A stretch of DNA of 7,071 nt from Candidatus Rifleibacteriota bacterium (GCA_017526725.1 JAFXRA010000078.1:1-7071); one strand, 5' to 3'; numbered from the stretch's first letter, positions 1 through 6,315 are shown. Notes: generated by a model not told the origin, from the letters alone. Program-made: numbers and translations.

Positions 1-1
1 A

Positions 2-529
2 CTTTCTTGTAATTCTCTCTCTTCACAATCTAATTACAATAGAGGCGGTTTTTCCAACAACGGCATGTCTATGAATGATTCAGGAATGAATTCATTTCAA
101 CAGTCATCTGTTAGTCCTTCTCAAAACTCTTTTTCGAGAACTCCTGGTGCCAGACCCAATAACCTTCCAAGCAATAGACCGATGAACTCACCTATGGGAG
201 GCATGGGAGGAGCTCCTGCCAACATGGTTCCATGTAGATTCTGCAAAGAACCCATTATGCGCGGAGCAAGAAAATGTAAACATTGCGGAGAATACCAGAG
301 AGATGAAGATAGAAATCAAGCTTCTCAAGTAGAAGAAGGAGATTTATCATTCAATATCATAGAAGGTCTTGCCATATTCTGCTGCCCGCTTATAGCTCTT
401 ATAGTTGGAGCTGTATATTGTGCAAGCGGCAGACCAGCAAAAGGCACTAGAATGATAAAATACTCTGTAGGCTGGATGATTGCCAGCTTTATATTAAGAG
501 TTGTTATGAATATTATTGCCGCAGGTTAA
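2..529 (+). CDS. Zinc-ribbon, two-TM membrane protein (5' partial)
   Basis: Small membrane protein of unknown role. Numbering from the Met at base 65, residues 1-50 are low-complexity Asn/Ser/Gln/Pro/Gly/Met. Four cysteines (57, 60, 71, 74) form a CxxC-x10-CxxC zinc ribbon, followed by a charged stretch and two hydrophobic helices at about 99-120 and 131-152. The frame stays open to the left edge, the upstream codons have the same Ser/Asn/Gly-rich composition, and no Shine-Dalgarno site precedes the Met codons at 65 or 71. The true start is therefore probably outside the window and the entry is given as partial. The C-terminal half resembles the protein at 1008-1349 (shared G-x-(R/K)-x3-G-x-R-(M/L)-x-K-Y-S pattern between the helices), so the two are likely paralogs. 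The FCCP at the first helix recalls small 'CCC motif' membrane proteins, but that link is tentative. It leads a tight cluster, with the next gene 11 nt downstream. Confidence 0.8.
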   Translation, partial: LSCNSLSSQSNYNRGGFSNNGMSMNDSGMNSFQQSSVSPSQNSFSRTPGARPNNLPSNRPMNSPMGGMGGAPANMVPCRFCKEPIMRGARKCKHCGEYQRDEDRNQASQVEEGDLSFNIIEGLAIFCCPLIALIVGAVYCASGRPAKGTRMIKYSVGWMIASFILRVVMNIIAAG

Positions 530-540
530 TTTAGTTTGCT

Positions 541-981
541 TTGAAAGAAAAAGACTTTAAAAAAGATCAATGGATTCAGCTGTTAATCGCAGCTTCTATT
601 ATATTTTTATCCTGTATTCTTTCACCTGCCACAAAACCTTCTCAAGATGACAGAGTAACAATATTCGGATTTAAAACCCCTGTGTTGTGTCTGCATAGAT
701 TAATCTACAATCAGCCCTGTGCTGGTTGTGGATTAACAAGAAGTTTTGTTAGTTTTGCTCATGGAGATATTGAAAGTTCCTGTAAATACCATAAACTAGG
801 AATACCTCTTTTTATTGTTGTTTTATTACAAATTCCTTTGAGACTGCATTTATTAAGAGTTGGCTCATCGGGTTACACTCCATTCATAAAAAAATTGATA
901 TGGATTCCTGCAGCATTTTGTACTCTGGCTATAATATTCAATTGGTTAATACACTTATATCAAACATCTTTTAATGTTTAG
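541..981 (+). CDS. DUF2752 family membrane protein
   Basis: Membrane protein of 146 residues in the uncharacterised DUF2752 family. The diagnostic motif is present: Cys60-x2-Cys63-Gly-Leu-Thr-Arg, followed by a Phe/Gly/Asp-containing segment (AHGD). Hydrophobic helices lie at about 11-28, 86-105 and 118-140. The start is TTG: a stop codon in the same frame at 532-534 blocks any earlier start, and no ATG or GTG occurs near the N terminus. There is no obvious Shine-Dalgarno site, and the start lies only 11 nt after the previous stop, so translation is probably coupled to the upstream gene. The family's biochemical role is unknown. As I recall, DUF2752 genes often sit beside small TM2-like or CCC-motif membrane protein genes in Bacteroidetes, which matches the two flanking genes here. 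Confidence 0.87.
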   Translation: MKEKDFKKDQWIQLLIAASIIFLSCILSPATKPSQDDRVTIFGFKTPVLCLHRLIYNQPCAGCGLTRSFVSFAHGDIESSCKYHKLGIPLFIVVLLQIPLRLHLLRVGSSGYTPFIKKLIWIPAAFCTLAIIFNWLIHLYQTSFNV

Positions 982-1007
982 ATTAATATATAAAGGATAC
1001 TTTTTAA

Positions 1008-1349
1008 ATGGCTGATTTGTCTAAAATAATAAAATGCAGATGGTGTGGTTCTCCTGTTTTCCCAGAAAACAAAGTCTGTACTCACTGCCATGAATCTCAA
1101 AAAGACAATACAGAAGAATTAGTATCTCTTAAAGATCCAACCTTATCTTCTTATAATTGGATAATAATGATTTTCTCACAATTTTTAGGAATTTTTATGG
1201 CTTTGATTCACTATATAAAAGGTGAAAAATTAAGAGGAATAAGACTTTTTAAATATTCATTAATACTTCTCTTTTGCAAAGCCCTTGCAAGCTACCCTGT
1301 CTACTATATTTTCAAAACTTTTTATAGCATTCTTAAAGCCGATATATAA
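1008..1349 (+). CDS. Zinc-ribbon, two-TM membrane protein (paralog of first gene)
   Basis: Small membrane protein of 113 residues with unknown role. An N-terminal zinc ribbon (Cys10, Cys13, Cys24, Cys27; CxxC-x10-CxxC) is followed by two hydrophobic helices at about 50-70 and 81-105. Cysteine spacing, helix number and the inter-helix pattern G-x-K-x2-G-x-R-L-x-K-Y-S match the protein ending at 529, which differs mainly by its long low-complexity N-terminal extension. A good ribosome site (AAAGGA, 992-997) sits 10 nt before the ATG. The gene follows the DUF2752 gene by 26 nt and is probably in the same operon. No clear hairpin terminator follows; the promoter of the next gene begins about 25 nt after the stop. 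The zinc ribbon faces the cytoplasm if the usual topology holds, but this is inference. Confidence 0.85.
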   Translation: MADLSKIIKCRWCGSPVFPENKVCTHCHESQKDNTEELVSLKDPTLSSYNWIIMIFSQFLGIFMALIHYIKGEKLRGIRLFKYSLILLFCKALASYPVYYIFKTFYSILKADI

Positions 1350-1374
1350 AACCTTTAAAGCTTTTCCAGAATAA

Positions 1375-1403
1375 TTGACACTGTACCTTATTTTAAGTAC
1401 AAT
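1375..1403 (+). promoter_or_regulatory. Sigma-70-type promoter for the 590-aa exported protein
   Basis: TTGACA (1375-1380, perfect -35) is followed by a 17-nt spacer and TACAAT (1398-1403, five of six consensus -10 bases). It lies 31 nt before the ATG at 1435, giving a short leader that contains the strong site AGGGGG (1424-1429). An inverted repeat TGTAC-n10-GTACA (1382-1386 with 1397-1401) covers the spacer and the start of the -10 box. It could be an operator, but the arms are only 5 bp. This promoter makes the downstream gene independent of the membrane cluster before it. Confidence 0.75.
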
Positions 1404-1434
1404 TAAAAGAACACCTAGCTTTTAGGGGGATAAG

Positions 1435-3207
1435 ATGAAAATAAGAAATATAATACTATCAGCAATTACAATATGTTCATTAGCTGCTTCACCGGCTTTC
1501 AGCAGACCACCGGTAACAGCTATATCTACAGATTCTACCCCAGTAGAAGATTCAATCGTTATGATGAAACCTGTAAATATGGGCAAAGGTCATATCATCA
1601 GCGGTTTTTTAGGCAAAATGCTTAATCTCCCCAAAACAGTAAAAATCACTGATACAGGTTTCCTTGCTTTCGGTTTATCAGAAGATGCAATACAGGTCAC
1701 TCCTTCAGAAGAAAAAAGCCTGCATATGAAATCTATTCTTCCTTATCTTAAAGAAAGCAAAGAAATGCAGGATTCTTTAAGACTTCGCAGAACAGCTCGT
1801 CAGATTCGTTTTCAATACTTAAAAGACACAATCAACCAATCTAGTGCGCTTTCTGAAGAACAGAAAAATTCTATTAACAATTTTCTTTCTCAGTCTGTTG
1901 GTTCTCCCTTAGTTCTTCTTTCAAAATCACCACTGCCAAGATTTATGCCATCTCCTGGCCCCTGCATGATTCCAATGGGAGCCGAAAAACTTGACCGCAG
2001 CGGCAGCAAAAGCGAAGGCGTAGAAACCTCTGTAATTTGTCTGTTAGACATCAAATCAGGCGATCAGGTTATCTTCTCAATTGAAGACGCATACAAAAAT
2101 GACACTCTTGATTTAGTTATCTGTCATGAAAACGCTCATGCAATCCAGTTCGATATGTATGGCAAACTTTTTCAGAAGATACAAAGAACCTCTACAAATG
2201 GCCACGATGCTCCTTACATAACAGACTTAGGTCTGGCCTATGTTGAAGGTTGGGCAGAAGCATTTGAAGCCGTCTACGGACCAGCTAATCCAAAACTGGC
2301 TGAAAAAGACCGCACCAAATATAATATCTCTGAATTCTTATACAGTCGCCAAGATCCCGTTAGACGTGACAGATACGTTTGGGTAAGCTTAGGTGAAAAA
2401 ACCGGCGAACTAAAAAACGGACTTCAGTTAATGTCTACAGAAGGCGTTGTAGCAGGATTTTTCTATGACATTCTTACAAGCCGTGCAATAGTTGCTCCAT
2501 TCGACAAATGTATCAAGACTATGCTTGAAACTCCGATGAATTTCATGGAATTCATAAAGACTTATGTCAAACTCTTCCCAGAAGATAAGAAAGTCATTTA
2601 CCGCATAATCTTAGAAAATTCTCACTATGTAACTATGCATGAAAATGCTTATGAAAGCTATAAAAACTACTACAGTTTTGTAAAAGCTTATAAACAGAAA
2701 AAAATAGAAAAAGCAGATTATCTTGAAGCCAAAAAAGCATATAAAGCTTATACAGAAGAATTATTTGCTGAAGCTATGCAGAAAGACAATATTTTCGCCA
2801 ATGTAGGTCCGCAGATGTGGTTCTCTGGGAAAATAGACCTTGTTGCAGCCCATAAGAGACCTAGCGAAATAAAAGAATTTATGGCTGAAGCTTTTGGAAA
2901 AACCGATAAATTCTATGAATTCAGACTGGATTTGAATACTGTTTCAAAAGATATGCTCCGTTCTATAGGTTTTTCTTTTGATGACGTAACAAAAATTCTA
3001 AAAGCAAGAGCCAAAAAGAATTACTTTACCGGCAATCCTATCACCGTATTAAAGAAAGTTCTTGGCGAAGAAAGCTTCAACAGATATAACTCTGTTTTGA
3101 ATCTGGCTCCATATGACCATACAAAAGAAGATTCAATAAGAAACAGCGAAGAACAAGCATTAGTTCTTTGGCCTGAAGATATTTCAAAATTGATTCAGGT
3201 TCGCTGA
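1435..3207 (+). CDS. Exported putative zinc metallopeptidase (HENAH) with C-terminal HhH-like domain
   Basis: Exported protein of 590 residues, not assigned to a named family. Residues 1-23 form a signal peptide (basic start, hydrophobic core, likely cleavage after Ala-Phe-Ser). The central part holds His231-Glu232-Asn-Ala-His235, an HExxH zinc-peptidase motif in a hydrophobic Val-Ile-Cys strand/helix setting. About 36 residues later comes Glu271-Gly-Trp-Ala-Glu275, a plausible third zinc ligand as in gluzincins. The remainder up to about 495 is mainly helical, charged and Lys/Tyr-rich. Residues about 497-557 begin with Asp-Leu-Asn-Thr (499-502) and resemble the helix-hairpin-helix repeats of ComEA/GspK-type proteins, with degenerate hairpins. 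It has its own promoter and a strong Shine-Dalgarno site, and is followed by an intrinsic terminator, so it is monocistronic. Activity and substrate are unknown; a catalytically dead family member is possible. Confidence 0.85.
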   Translation: MKIRNIILSAITICSLAASPAFSRPPVTAISTDSTPVEDSIVMMKPVNMGKGHIISGFLGKMLNLPKTVKITDTGFLAFGLSEDAIQVTPSEEKSLHMKSILPYLKESKEMQDSLRLRRTARQIRFQYLKDTINQSSALSEEQKNSINNFLSQSVGSPLVLLSKSPLPRFMPSPGPCMIPMGAEKLDRSGSKSEGVETSVICLLDIKSGDQVIFSIEDAYKNDTLDLVICHENAHAIQFDMYGKLFQKIQRTSTNGHDAPYITDLGLAYVEGWAEAFEAVYGPANPKLAEKDRTKYNISEFLYSRQDPVRRDRYVWVSLGEKTGELKNGLQLMSTEGVVAGFFYDILTSRAIVAPFDKCIKTMLETPMNFMEFIKTYVKLFPEDKKVIYRIILENSHYVTMHENAYESYKNYYSFVKAYKQKKIEKADYLEAKKAYKAYTEELFAEAMQKDNIFANVGPQMWFSGKIDLVAAHKRPSEIKEFMAEAFGKTDKFYEFRLDLNTVSKDMLRSIGFSFDDVTKILKARAKKNYFTGNPITVLKKVLGEESFNRYNSVLNLAPYDHTKEDSIRNSEEQALVLWPEDISKLIQVR

Positions 3208-3226
3208 CAAATCGTAATAAAGCAAC

Positions 3227-3263
3227 AAAACGGGGTTTAAGTTTATTACTTAAACCCCGTTTT
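3227..3263. terminator. Bidirectional intrinsic terminator
   Basis: A perfect 15-bp stem (3227-3241 with 3249-3263) and a 7-nt loop. The core is CGGGG/CCCCG, flanked by an A tract on the left and a T-rich tract on the right (to about 3269), so it can act on both strands. It sits 20 nt after the stop of the plus-strand 590-aa gene and 37 nt after the stop of the minus-strand pair, so it serves both converging units. Confidence 0.93.
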
Positions 3264-3299
3264 ATTTTTATATAATAGCGGATTACTTGTTTGTTTTTA

Positions 3300-3485
3300 T
3301 TAGCGTCGACGCATCTGCCAACCTTGTTCCCACCATGTTCTAGATGGAGCGCGGCAGATAACACTCATATTTTCTTCTCGGACTTCTTCTGCTAACGAAC
3401 CATTGACTACAGGTCTGCATACATCTGCATTTTCCTGCTGACGTTTCTGATAGTAAAAATCTGAAAATAATGAATATCTAAGCAT
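3300..3485 (-). CDS. Small Trp/Arg-rich hypothetical protein
   Basis: A 61-residue protein that I do not recognise. It is basic and aromatic: a Tyr/Phe-rich N terminus, two cysteines (23 and 44), three tryptophans near the end (51, 52, 56) and a C terminus of Gln-Met-Arg-Arg-Arg. There is no signal peptide or membrane helix. Its ATG overlaps the TAA of the preceding minus-strand gene by one base (TAATG), pointing to translational coupling; there is no good Shine-Dalgarno site of its own. The stop is followed after 37 nt by the bidirectional terminator. The overlap and terminator position argue that this short frame is a real second gene of a two-gene unit. The Cys/Trp/Arg composition could suggest nucleic-acid or partner binding, but nothing shows this directly. 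Confidence 0.6.
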   Translation of the reverse strand: MLRYSLFSDFYYQKRQQENADVCRPVVNGSLAEEVREENMSVICRAPSRTWWEQGWQMRRR

Positions 3486-3763
3486 TATGATAACCAGTCG
3501 GCTGTAGTAGAATTCTTTCCTTGAGGAGTTCCAACAAGCTCTTCAAGTTCTTCTTCAAGCTGTCTCATTTTCTGATCAATAAGATTCAGTCTGTCGATTT
3601 CTTCTCTGCATTTTTCAGAAATAGCAGCTTCAACCATCTTTTCTTCACGCTTTAAAGCTTCCAAAGAACTCTGAATTATTTTTACTCTGAGTTTTTCTTC
3701 TTCATCAAGTGTGAAAACTGTTTGTGGTTCCTTAGTTTTGAATAATGGAATTACTACGCCCAT
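3485..3763 (-). CDS. Small coiled-coil hypothetical protein
   Basis: A 92-residue protein that I do not recognise. After a short hydrophobic start (Gly-Val-Val-Ile-Pro-Leu-Phe), residues about 18-77 are highly charged with Leu/Ile/Met at heptad-like spacing and no proline, typical of a long coiled coil or helical hairpin; one cysteine (52) lies in it. The tail after 78 is Gly/Pro/Ser/Thr-rich and probably disordered. No membrane helix or signal peptide is seen. A consensus ribosome site (GGAGGA, plus-strand 3771-3776) lies 7 nt before the ATG, which fixes the start. It overlaps the following 61-aa gene by one base. The two genes are divergent from the M48 gene and convergent with the 590-aa gene. 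Probably a cytoplasmic scaffold or partner-binding protein; function unknown. Confidence 0.78.
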   Translation of the reverse strand: MGVVIPLFKTKEPQTVFTLDEEEKLRVKIIQSSLEALKREEKMVEAAISEKCREEIDRLNLIDQKMRQLEEELEELVGTPQGKNSTTADWLS

Positions 3764-3950
3764 ATATCTGTCCTCCGCTAATACTATTCATTTTCCGCAA
3801 GATAAAACGGACAGAAAACCTATCGGAAGAATGTGCGTTTTAGTTTACAAATATATAAAAATATTTATAAATACTAATAAATCAACTCCATATTAATCTT
3901 GCTTTTTAGAAAGACTTTTATTAATCTTAAGTTAGAGAATAGGTTACCTT

Positions 3951-3955
3951 AGGAG
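3951..3955 (+). promoter_or_regulatory. Ribosome binding site that decides the M48 start
   Basis: AGGAG lies 7 nt before ATG 3963. An in-frame TTG at 3957 is only 1 nt after this site and cannot use it, so the protein starts at the ATG two codons later. The 199-bp divergent gap (3764-3962) is very AT-rich and must hold promoters for both directions. A weak plus-strand candidate is TTGCTT (3899-3904) with TAATCT (3922-3927), spacer 17, but I would not rely on it. Confidence 0.75.
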
Positions 3956-3962
3956 CTTGCTC

Positions 3963-5384
3963 ATGAAAAACAAATCAATCTTGTTAGCTTTATTTTTATT
4001 AGTTCTTACAGCCTCAAACATTTGTTTTGCTGGAAGTAAAAACTTTTTAAAACAATTATTTAAAGTTTATCAGGACTATGAAGAAGTAAACATGCTTCTT
4101 TGGCTGACCGGTGATGTAAGAGCAGAAAAACTTCTAGGTAAAGAACTTGCTTTCTGGCAGCAGCTTACTTCTAAAAAAGAAGGTGATCAAGCTAAAGTTC
4201 AGAGAGTTATGAACATCTTCAATAAATTAGCCCCTCAGTATAATACTCATGGAATGAAGCTTAAATGCACAGTTCTGCATGATAATACAATAAATGCTTT
4301 TGCTATTCCTGGAGGAAATGTCTATGTTTACAGCGGCATAATTGATTTTCTTCAATCAGATGATGAACTAGCCGCAGTTATCGCTCATGAATTGGCTCAT
4401 GTAGAAAAAAGACATTCTCTTAAGAACTTTAGAACCTCTACAGCTCTTTCTCTTCTATTAGAAAAAGCTGTAAAAAATAAAAAGAATAAAGAAGCCTGGA
4501 CAGCCGTATTATCTGCTTTAGCCTTGATGAAGTTTTCCAGAAAACAGGAAGATGAAGCTGACGATGTTGGGCAGTATCGCCTTGCCGCAGCAGGATTCAA
4601 TCCCTATGGTCAGGTTCAGGTCTGGGAACGTTTTCTAAAAAAATATGGGGATTCAAAAGGTATAGAAAAATTCTTAAGTTCTCATCCTTCTCATTCAGCC
4701 CGTATTGAAAATGCTAAGAAAAACCTGGCAAAAATGAATTATCAGCCTCCGGTTCAGAACCCTTCAGATACTTATGAACAACAACCCTCTTCATCAAATG
4801 GAGAATATGCAATTGAAGAACCGGCACCAGCTCCTAGAGCCAATACTCAATACGAAGAACCTTCTCAGCCATATCAGCCTCCTCAACCAGCTGCTCCACC
4901 AAACTATGTTTTAGACGGAGATTTTGAAGTTGGTTATTCATCAGATAACAAACTAGAAAATTGGGAAGTTACAGAAGGGCTTTTCAAACTTTCTAAAAAT
5001 GTATTTTTATCTGGTGAAACAGCATTAGAAGGCTCTACTAACGGCTCTTTCTCAAAAGGCAGAATACTCTCTAATTACATTCCTGTTCATCAGCATTCAA
5101 ACTTAACCTTGAATGTCTGTGTAAAATCTGAAACAGGCAGACAAGTCGGAGCTATCGGAATTGAAATATACGATGCCAACAAACGTTTGCGTAATAGGGT
5201 CTGGGCAAAATCAATGATGGCATTTCCTGCAGAATGGAATAAAGTAGAAGCAAAATTAACCAACTCAGAAGCTTCACCAAAACTATTTACATCAACTACC
5301 GCTTTTATCAGAGTTTTGCTTCAGGTTGGTCCGGGACCCAATGGAAGCCTTTGGTTCGACGATATATCAGTTACCCCGAATTAA
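3963..5384 (+). CDS. Exported M48 family metallopeptidase with C-terminal CBM-like domain
   Basis: Exported zinc endopeptidase of 473 residues. A signal peptide covers residues 1-21 (Lys-rich start, Leu-rich core, cleavage after Cys-Phe-Ala). The M48 domain spans about 75-255: Asn-Ala-Phe-Ala-Ile-Pro-Gly-Gly upstream of the active site, His142-Glu-Leu-Ala-His146 (zinc ligands and catalytic Glu143), and Glu-Asp-Glu198-Ala-Asp200 with Glu198 as third ligand. A Ser-His-Pro-Ser-His motif follows, as in BepA/LoiP-type quality-control proteases. Residues about 260-313 are a Pro/Gln/Tyr/Glu-rich linker. Residues 314-473 look like a galactose-binding/CBM4_9-type beta sandwich: it opens with Asn-x3-Asp-Gly-Asp-Phe-Glu and closes with Trp464-Phe-Asp-Asp-Ile-Ser. 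M48 homologs usually lack this module or carry TPR repeats. The likely role is degradation or processing of envelope proteins at a glycan-bearing surface (inferred). Its stop overlaps that of the convergent polyferredoxin gene. Confidence 0.92.
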   Translation: MKNKSILLALFLLVLTASNICFAGSKNFLKQLFKVYQDYEEVNMLLWLTGDVRAEKLLGKELAFWQQLTSKKEGDQAKVQRVMNIFNKLAPQYNTHGMKLKCTVLHDNTINAFAIPGGNVYVYSGIIDFLQSDDELAAVIAHELAHVEKRHSLKNFRTSTALSLLLEKAVKNKKNKEAWTAVLSALALMKFSRKQEDEADDVGQYRLAAAGFNPYGQVQVWERFLKKYGDSKGIEKFLSSHPSHSARIENAKKNLAKMNYQPPVQNPSDTYEQQPSSSNGEYAIEEPAPAPRANTQYEEPSQPYQPPQPAAPPNYVLDGDFEVGYSSDNKLENWEVTEGLFKLSKNVFLSGETALEGSTNGSFSKGRILSNYIPVHQHSNLTLNVCVKSETGRQVGAIGIEIYDANKRLRNRVWAKSMMAFPAEWNKVEAKLTNSEASPKLFTSTTAFIRVLLQVGPGPNGSLWFDDISVTPN

Positions 5385-6226
5385 TCAATAGCCTTAACAG
5401 GACATTCACTTTTGCAGTCAAAGCAGCGAATACAATCGCCGCAGTTGATTTCTTCAGGAACATTTAAATCCATCGGACAAATTTTAGAACATTTGCCGCA
5501 TTTAACGCAGGCTTCCTTGTTAATGCCTATTTGCTTTATGCTGATTTTGTTAAATGGCGCATAAAAAGCCCCCAAAGGACAAAGCCAGCGACAAAACGGA
5601 CGTTTAAAGAAGACAGACAAAACCAACAGTAAAACAAGAATACTCGCTTTCCATGCAAAAAGACTACCTAGCATAGAACGCAATTCTGGCTTAAGTAACG
5701 TCAGAAATATTCCGCCTTCCAAAGTTCCTGCAGGACAAATATATTTACAGAAAGATGGACCTGCACTATAACCATATTCGTCAAGCCAGAAAACAGGCAA
5801 AACAAAAACAAAAACAATCAAAATCACGTATTTTATATATCTTAACCAATTAAAACCTTTAAATTTCTTCGAAGGAATTTTATTTATAAGATCCTGGAGA
5901 AAACCAAAAGGACAAGTCCAACCGCAAACAGCTCTGCCGACAAGACTGCCAATCAGCATTATAAATCCTATTACAAGATAGGGAGTAGCATTTAAATCAA
6001 ATTTTCCCCCAGCTTCTGAAATAACGCTCTGAATAGCCCCAATAGGGCAGGAATAAAGGGCTCCAGGACAACTATAACAGTTTAAAAAAGGAACACAGGT
6101 ATTTTTGATTGGACCTTGATAAATATCGCCGGTTTTAAAGCCTTTTAAATAACCGTTTCCAGCAAAGGTTGAGCCAATCTGAACCCATCTTCTTATTTTT
6201 AATCCATTTTCAGCTTTATTATCCAT
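5381..6226 (-). CDS. Membrane-bound 4Fe-4S polyferredoxin (NapH/YccM-like)
   Basis: Integral membrane electron-transfer protein of 281 residues. It has an N-terminal cysteine group (44, 50, 53, 60, the last in Cys-Pro-Ile-Gly-Ala), hydrophobic helices at about 82-100, 130-147 and 192-208, and two Cys-x3-Cys-Pro-x-Gly motifs (101/105 and 212/216) characteristic of the NapH/NosR/CcoG-like group. A third Cys-x3-Cys-Pro pair lies at 160/164. The C terminus holds two ferredoxin clusters: Cys240/243/246/250-Pro and Cys265/268/271/275-Pro, with an extra Cys262 before the second. It probably passes electrons across or along the membrane, likely from cytoplasmic ferredoxin-like donors to an exported acceptor. 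The partner is unknown, but the CxxC gene just upstream is the obvious candidate. Only a weak, distant GGGGA precedes the ATG. The product is not the napH gene itself: no Nap or Nos neighbours are visible. Confidence 0.9.
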   Translation of the reverse strand: MDNKAENGLKIRRWVQIGSTFAGNGYLKGFKTGDIYQGPIKNTCVPFLNCYSCPGALYSCPIGAIQSVISEAGGKFDLNATPYLVIGFIMLIGSLVGRAVCGWTCPFGFLQDLINKIPSKKFKGFNWLRYIKYVILIVFVFVLPVFWLDEYGYSAGPSFCKYICPAGTLEGGIFLTLLKPELRSMLGSLFAWKASILVLLLVLSVFFKRPFCRWLCPLGAFYAPFNKISIKQIGINKEACVKCGKCSKICPMDLNVPEEINCGDCIRCFDCKSECPVKAID

Positions 6227-6237
6227 TTTATAGTTAT

Positions 6238-6303
6238 ATTCCCCAACTCCTTGCCCTGACCCCCTTTCTTAAAGGGAGAAGTCAGCTTGGCTGACAGGGG
6301 AAT
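6238..6303. repeat. Palindromic multi-stem element between the two redox genes
   Basis: A 66-bp element in the 89-nt gap between the CxxC gene and the polyferredoxin gene. The outer arms ATTCCCC (6238-6244) and GGGGAAT (6297-6303) pair over 7 bp. Inside are two perfect 6-bp hairpins: CCCTTT-ctt-AAAGGG (6262-6276) and GTCAGC-ttg-GCTGAC (6281-6295). CTGAC at 6256-6260 can also pair with GTCAG at 6281-6285, which excludes the second hairpin. It is more GC-rich than its surroundings and has no T tract, so it is not a simple terminator. The terminal inverted repeats, internal palindromes and intercistronic position suggest a dispersed REP/MITE-like repeat; an mRNA-processing or attenuation structure is the alternative. 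No second copy is in this window. Confidence 0.6.
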
Positions 6304-6315
6304 TTTAATTCCTAA

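Noticed and set aside
65..529. ATG at 65 as the true start of the first gene
   Set aside because: No ribosome site precedes it and the frame stays open, with the same low-complexity composition, to the window edge, so the gene is more likely cut by the edge.
3077..3364. Minus-strand open frame of 95 codons
   Set aside because: It runs through the bidirectional terminator and into the 3' end of the 590-aa gene and overlaps the 61-aa gene; no ribosome site. A shadow frame.
3711..3896. Plus-strand open frame of 61 codons
   Set aside because: It starts inside the 92-aa minus-strand gene, covers that gene's ribosome site and the AT-rich divergent gap, and has no protein-like composition.
3957..3962. 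TTG 3957 as the M48 start
   Set aside because: It lies 1 nt after AGGAG; the ATG at 3963 has ideal 7-nt spacing and begins a standard signal peptide.
4397..4600. Minus-strand open frame of 67 codons inside the M48 gene
   Set aside because: It lies antisense to the conserved M48 catalytic region, which explains the sequence.
6238..6303. Reading the palindromic element as an intrinsic terminator for the CxxC gene
   Set aside because: Neither strand has a T tract after a hairpin, and the polyferredoxin gene follows immediately on the same strand.
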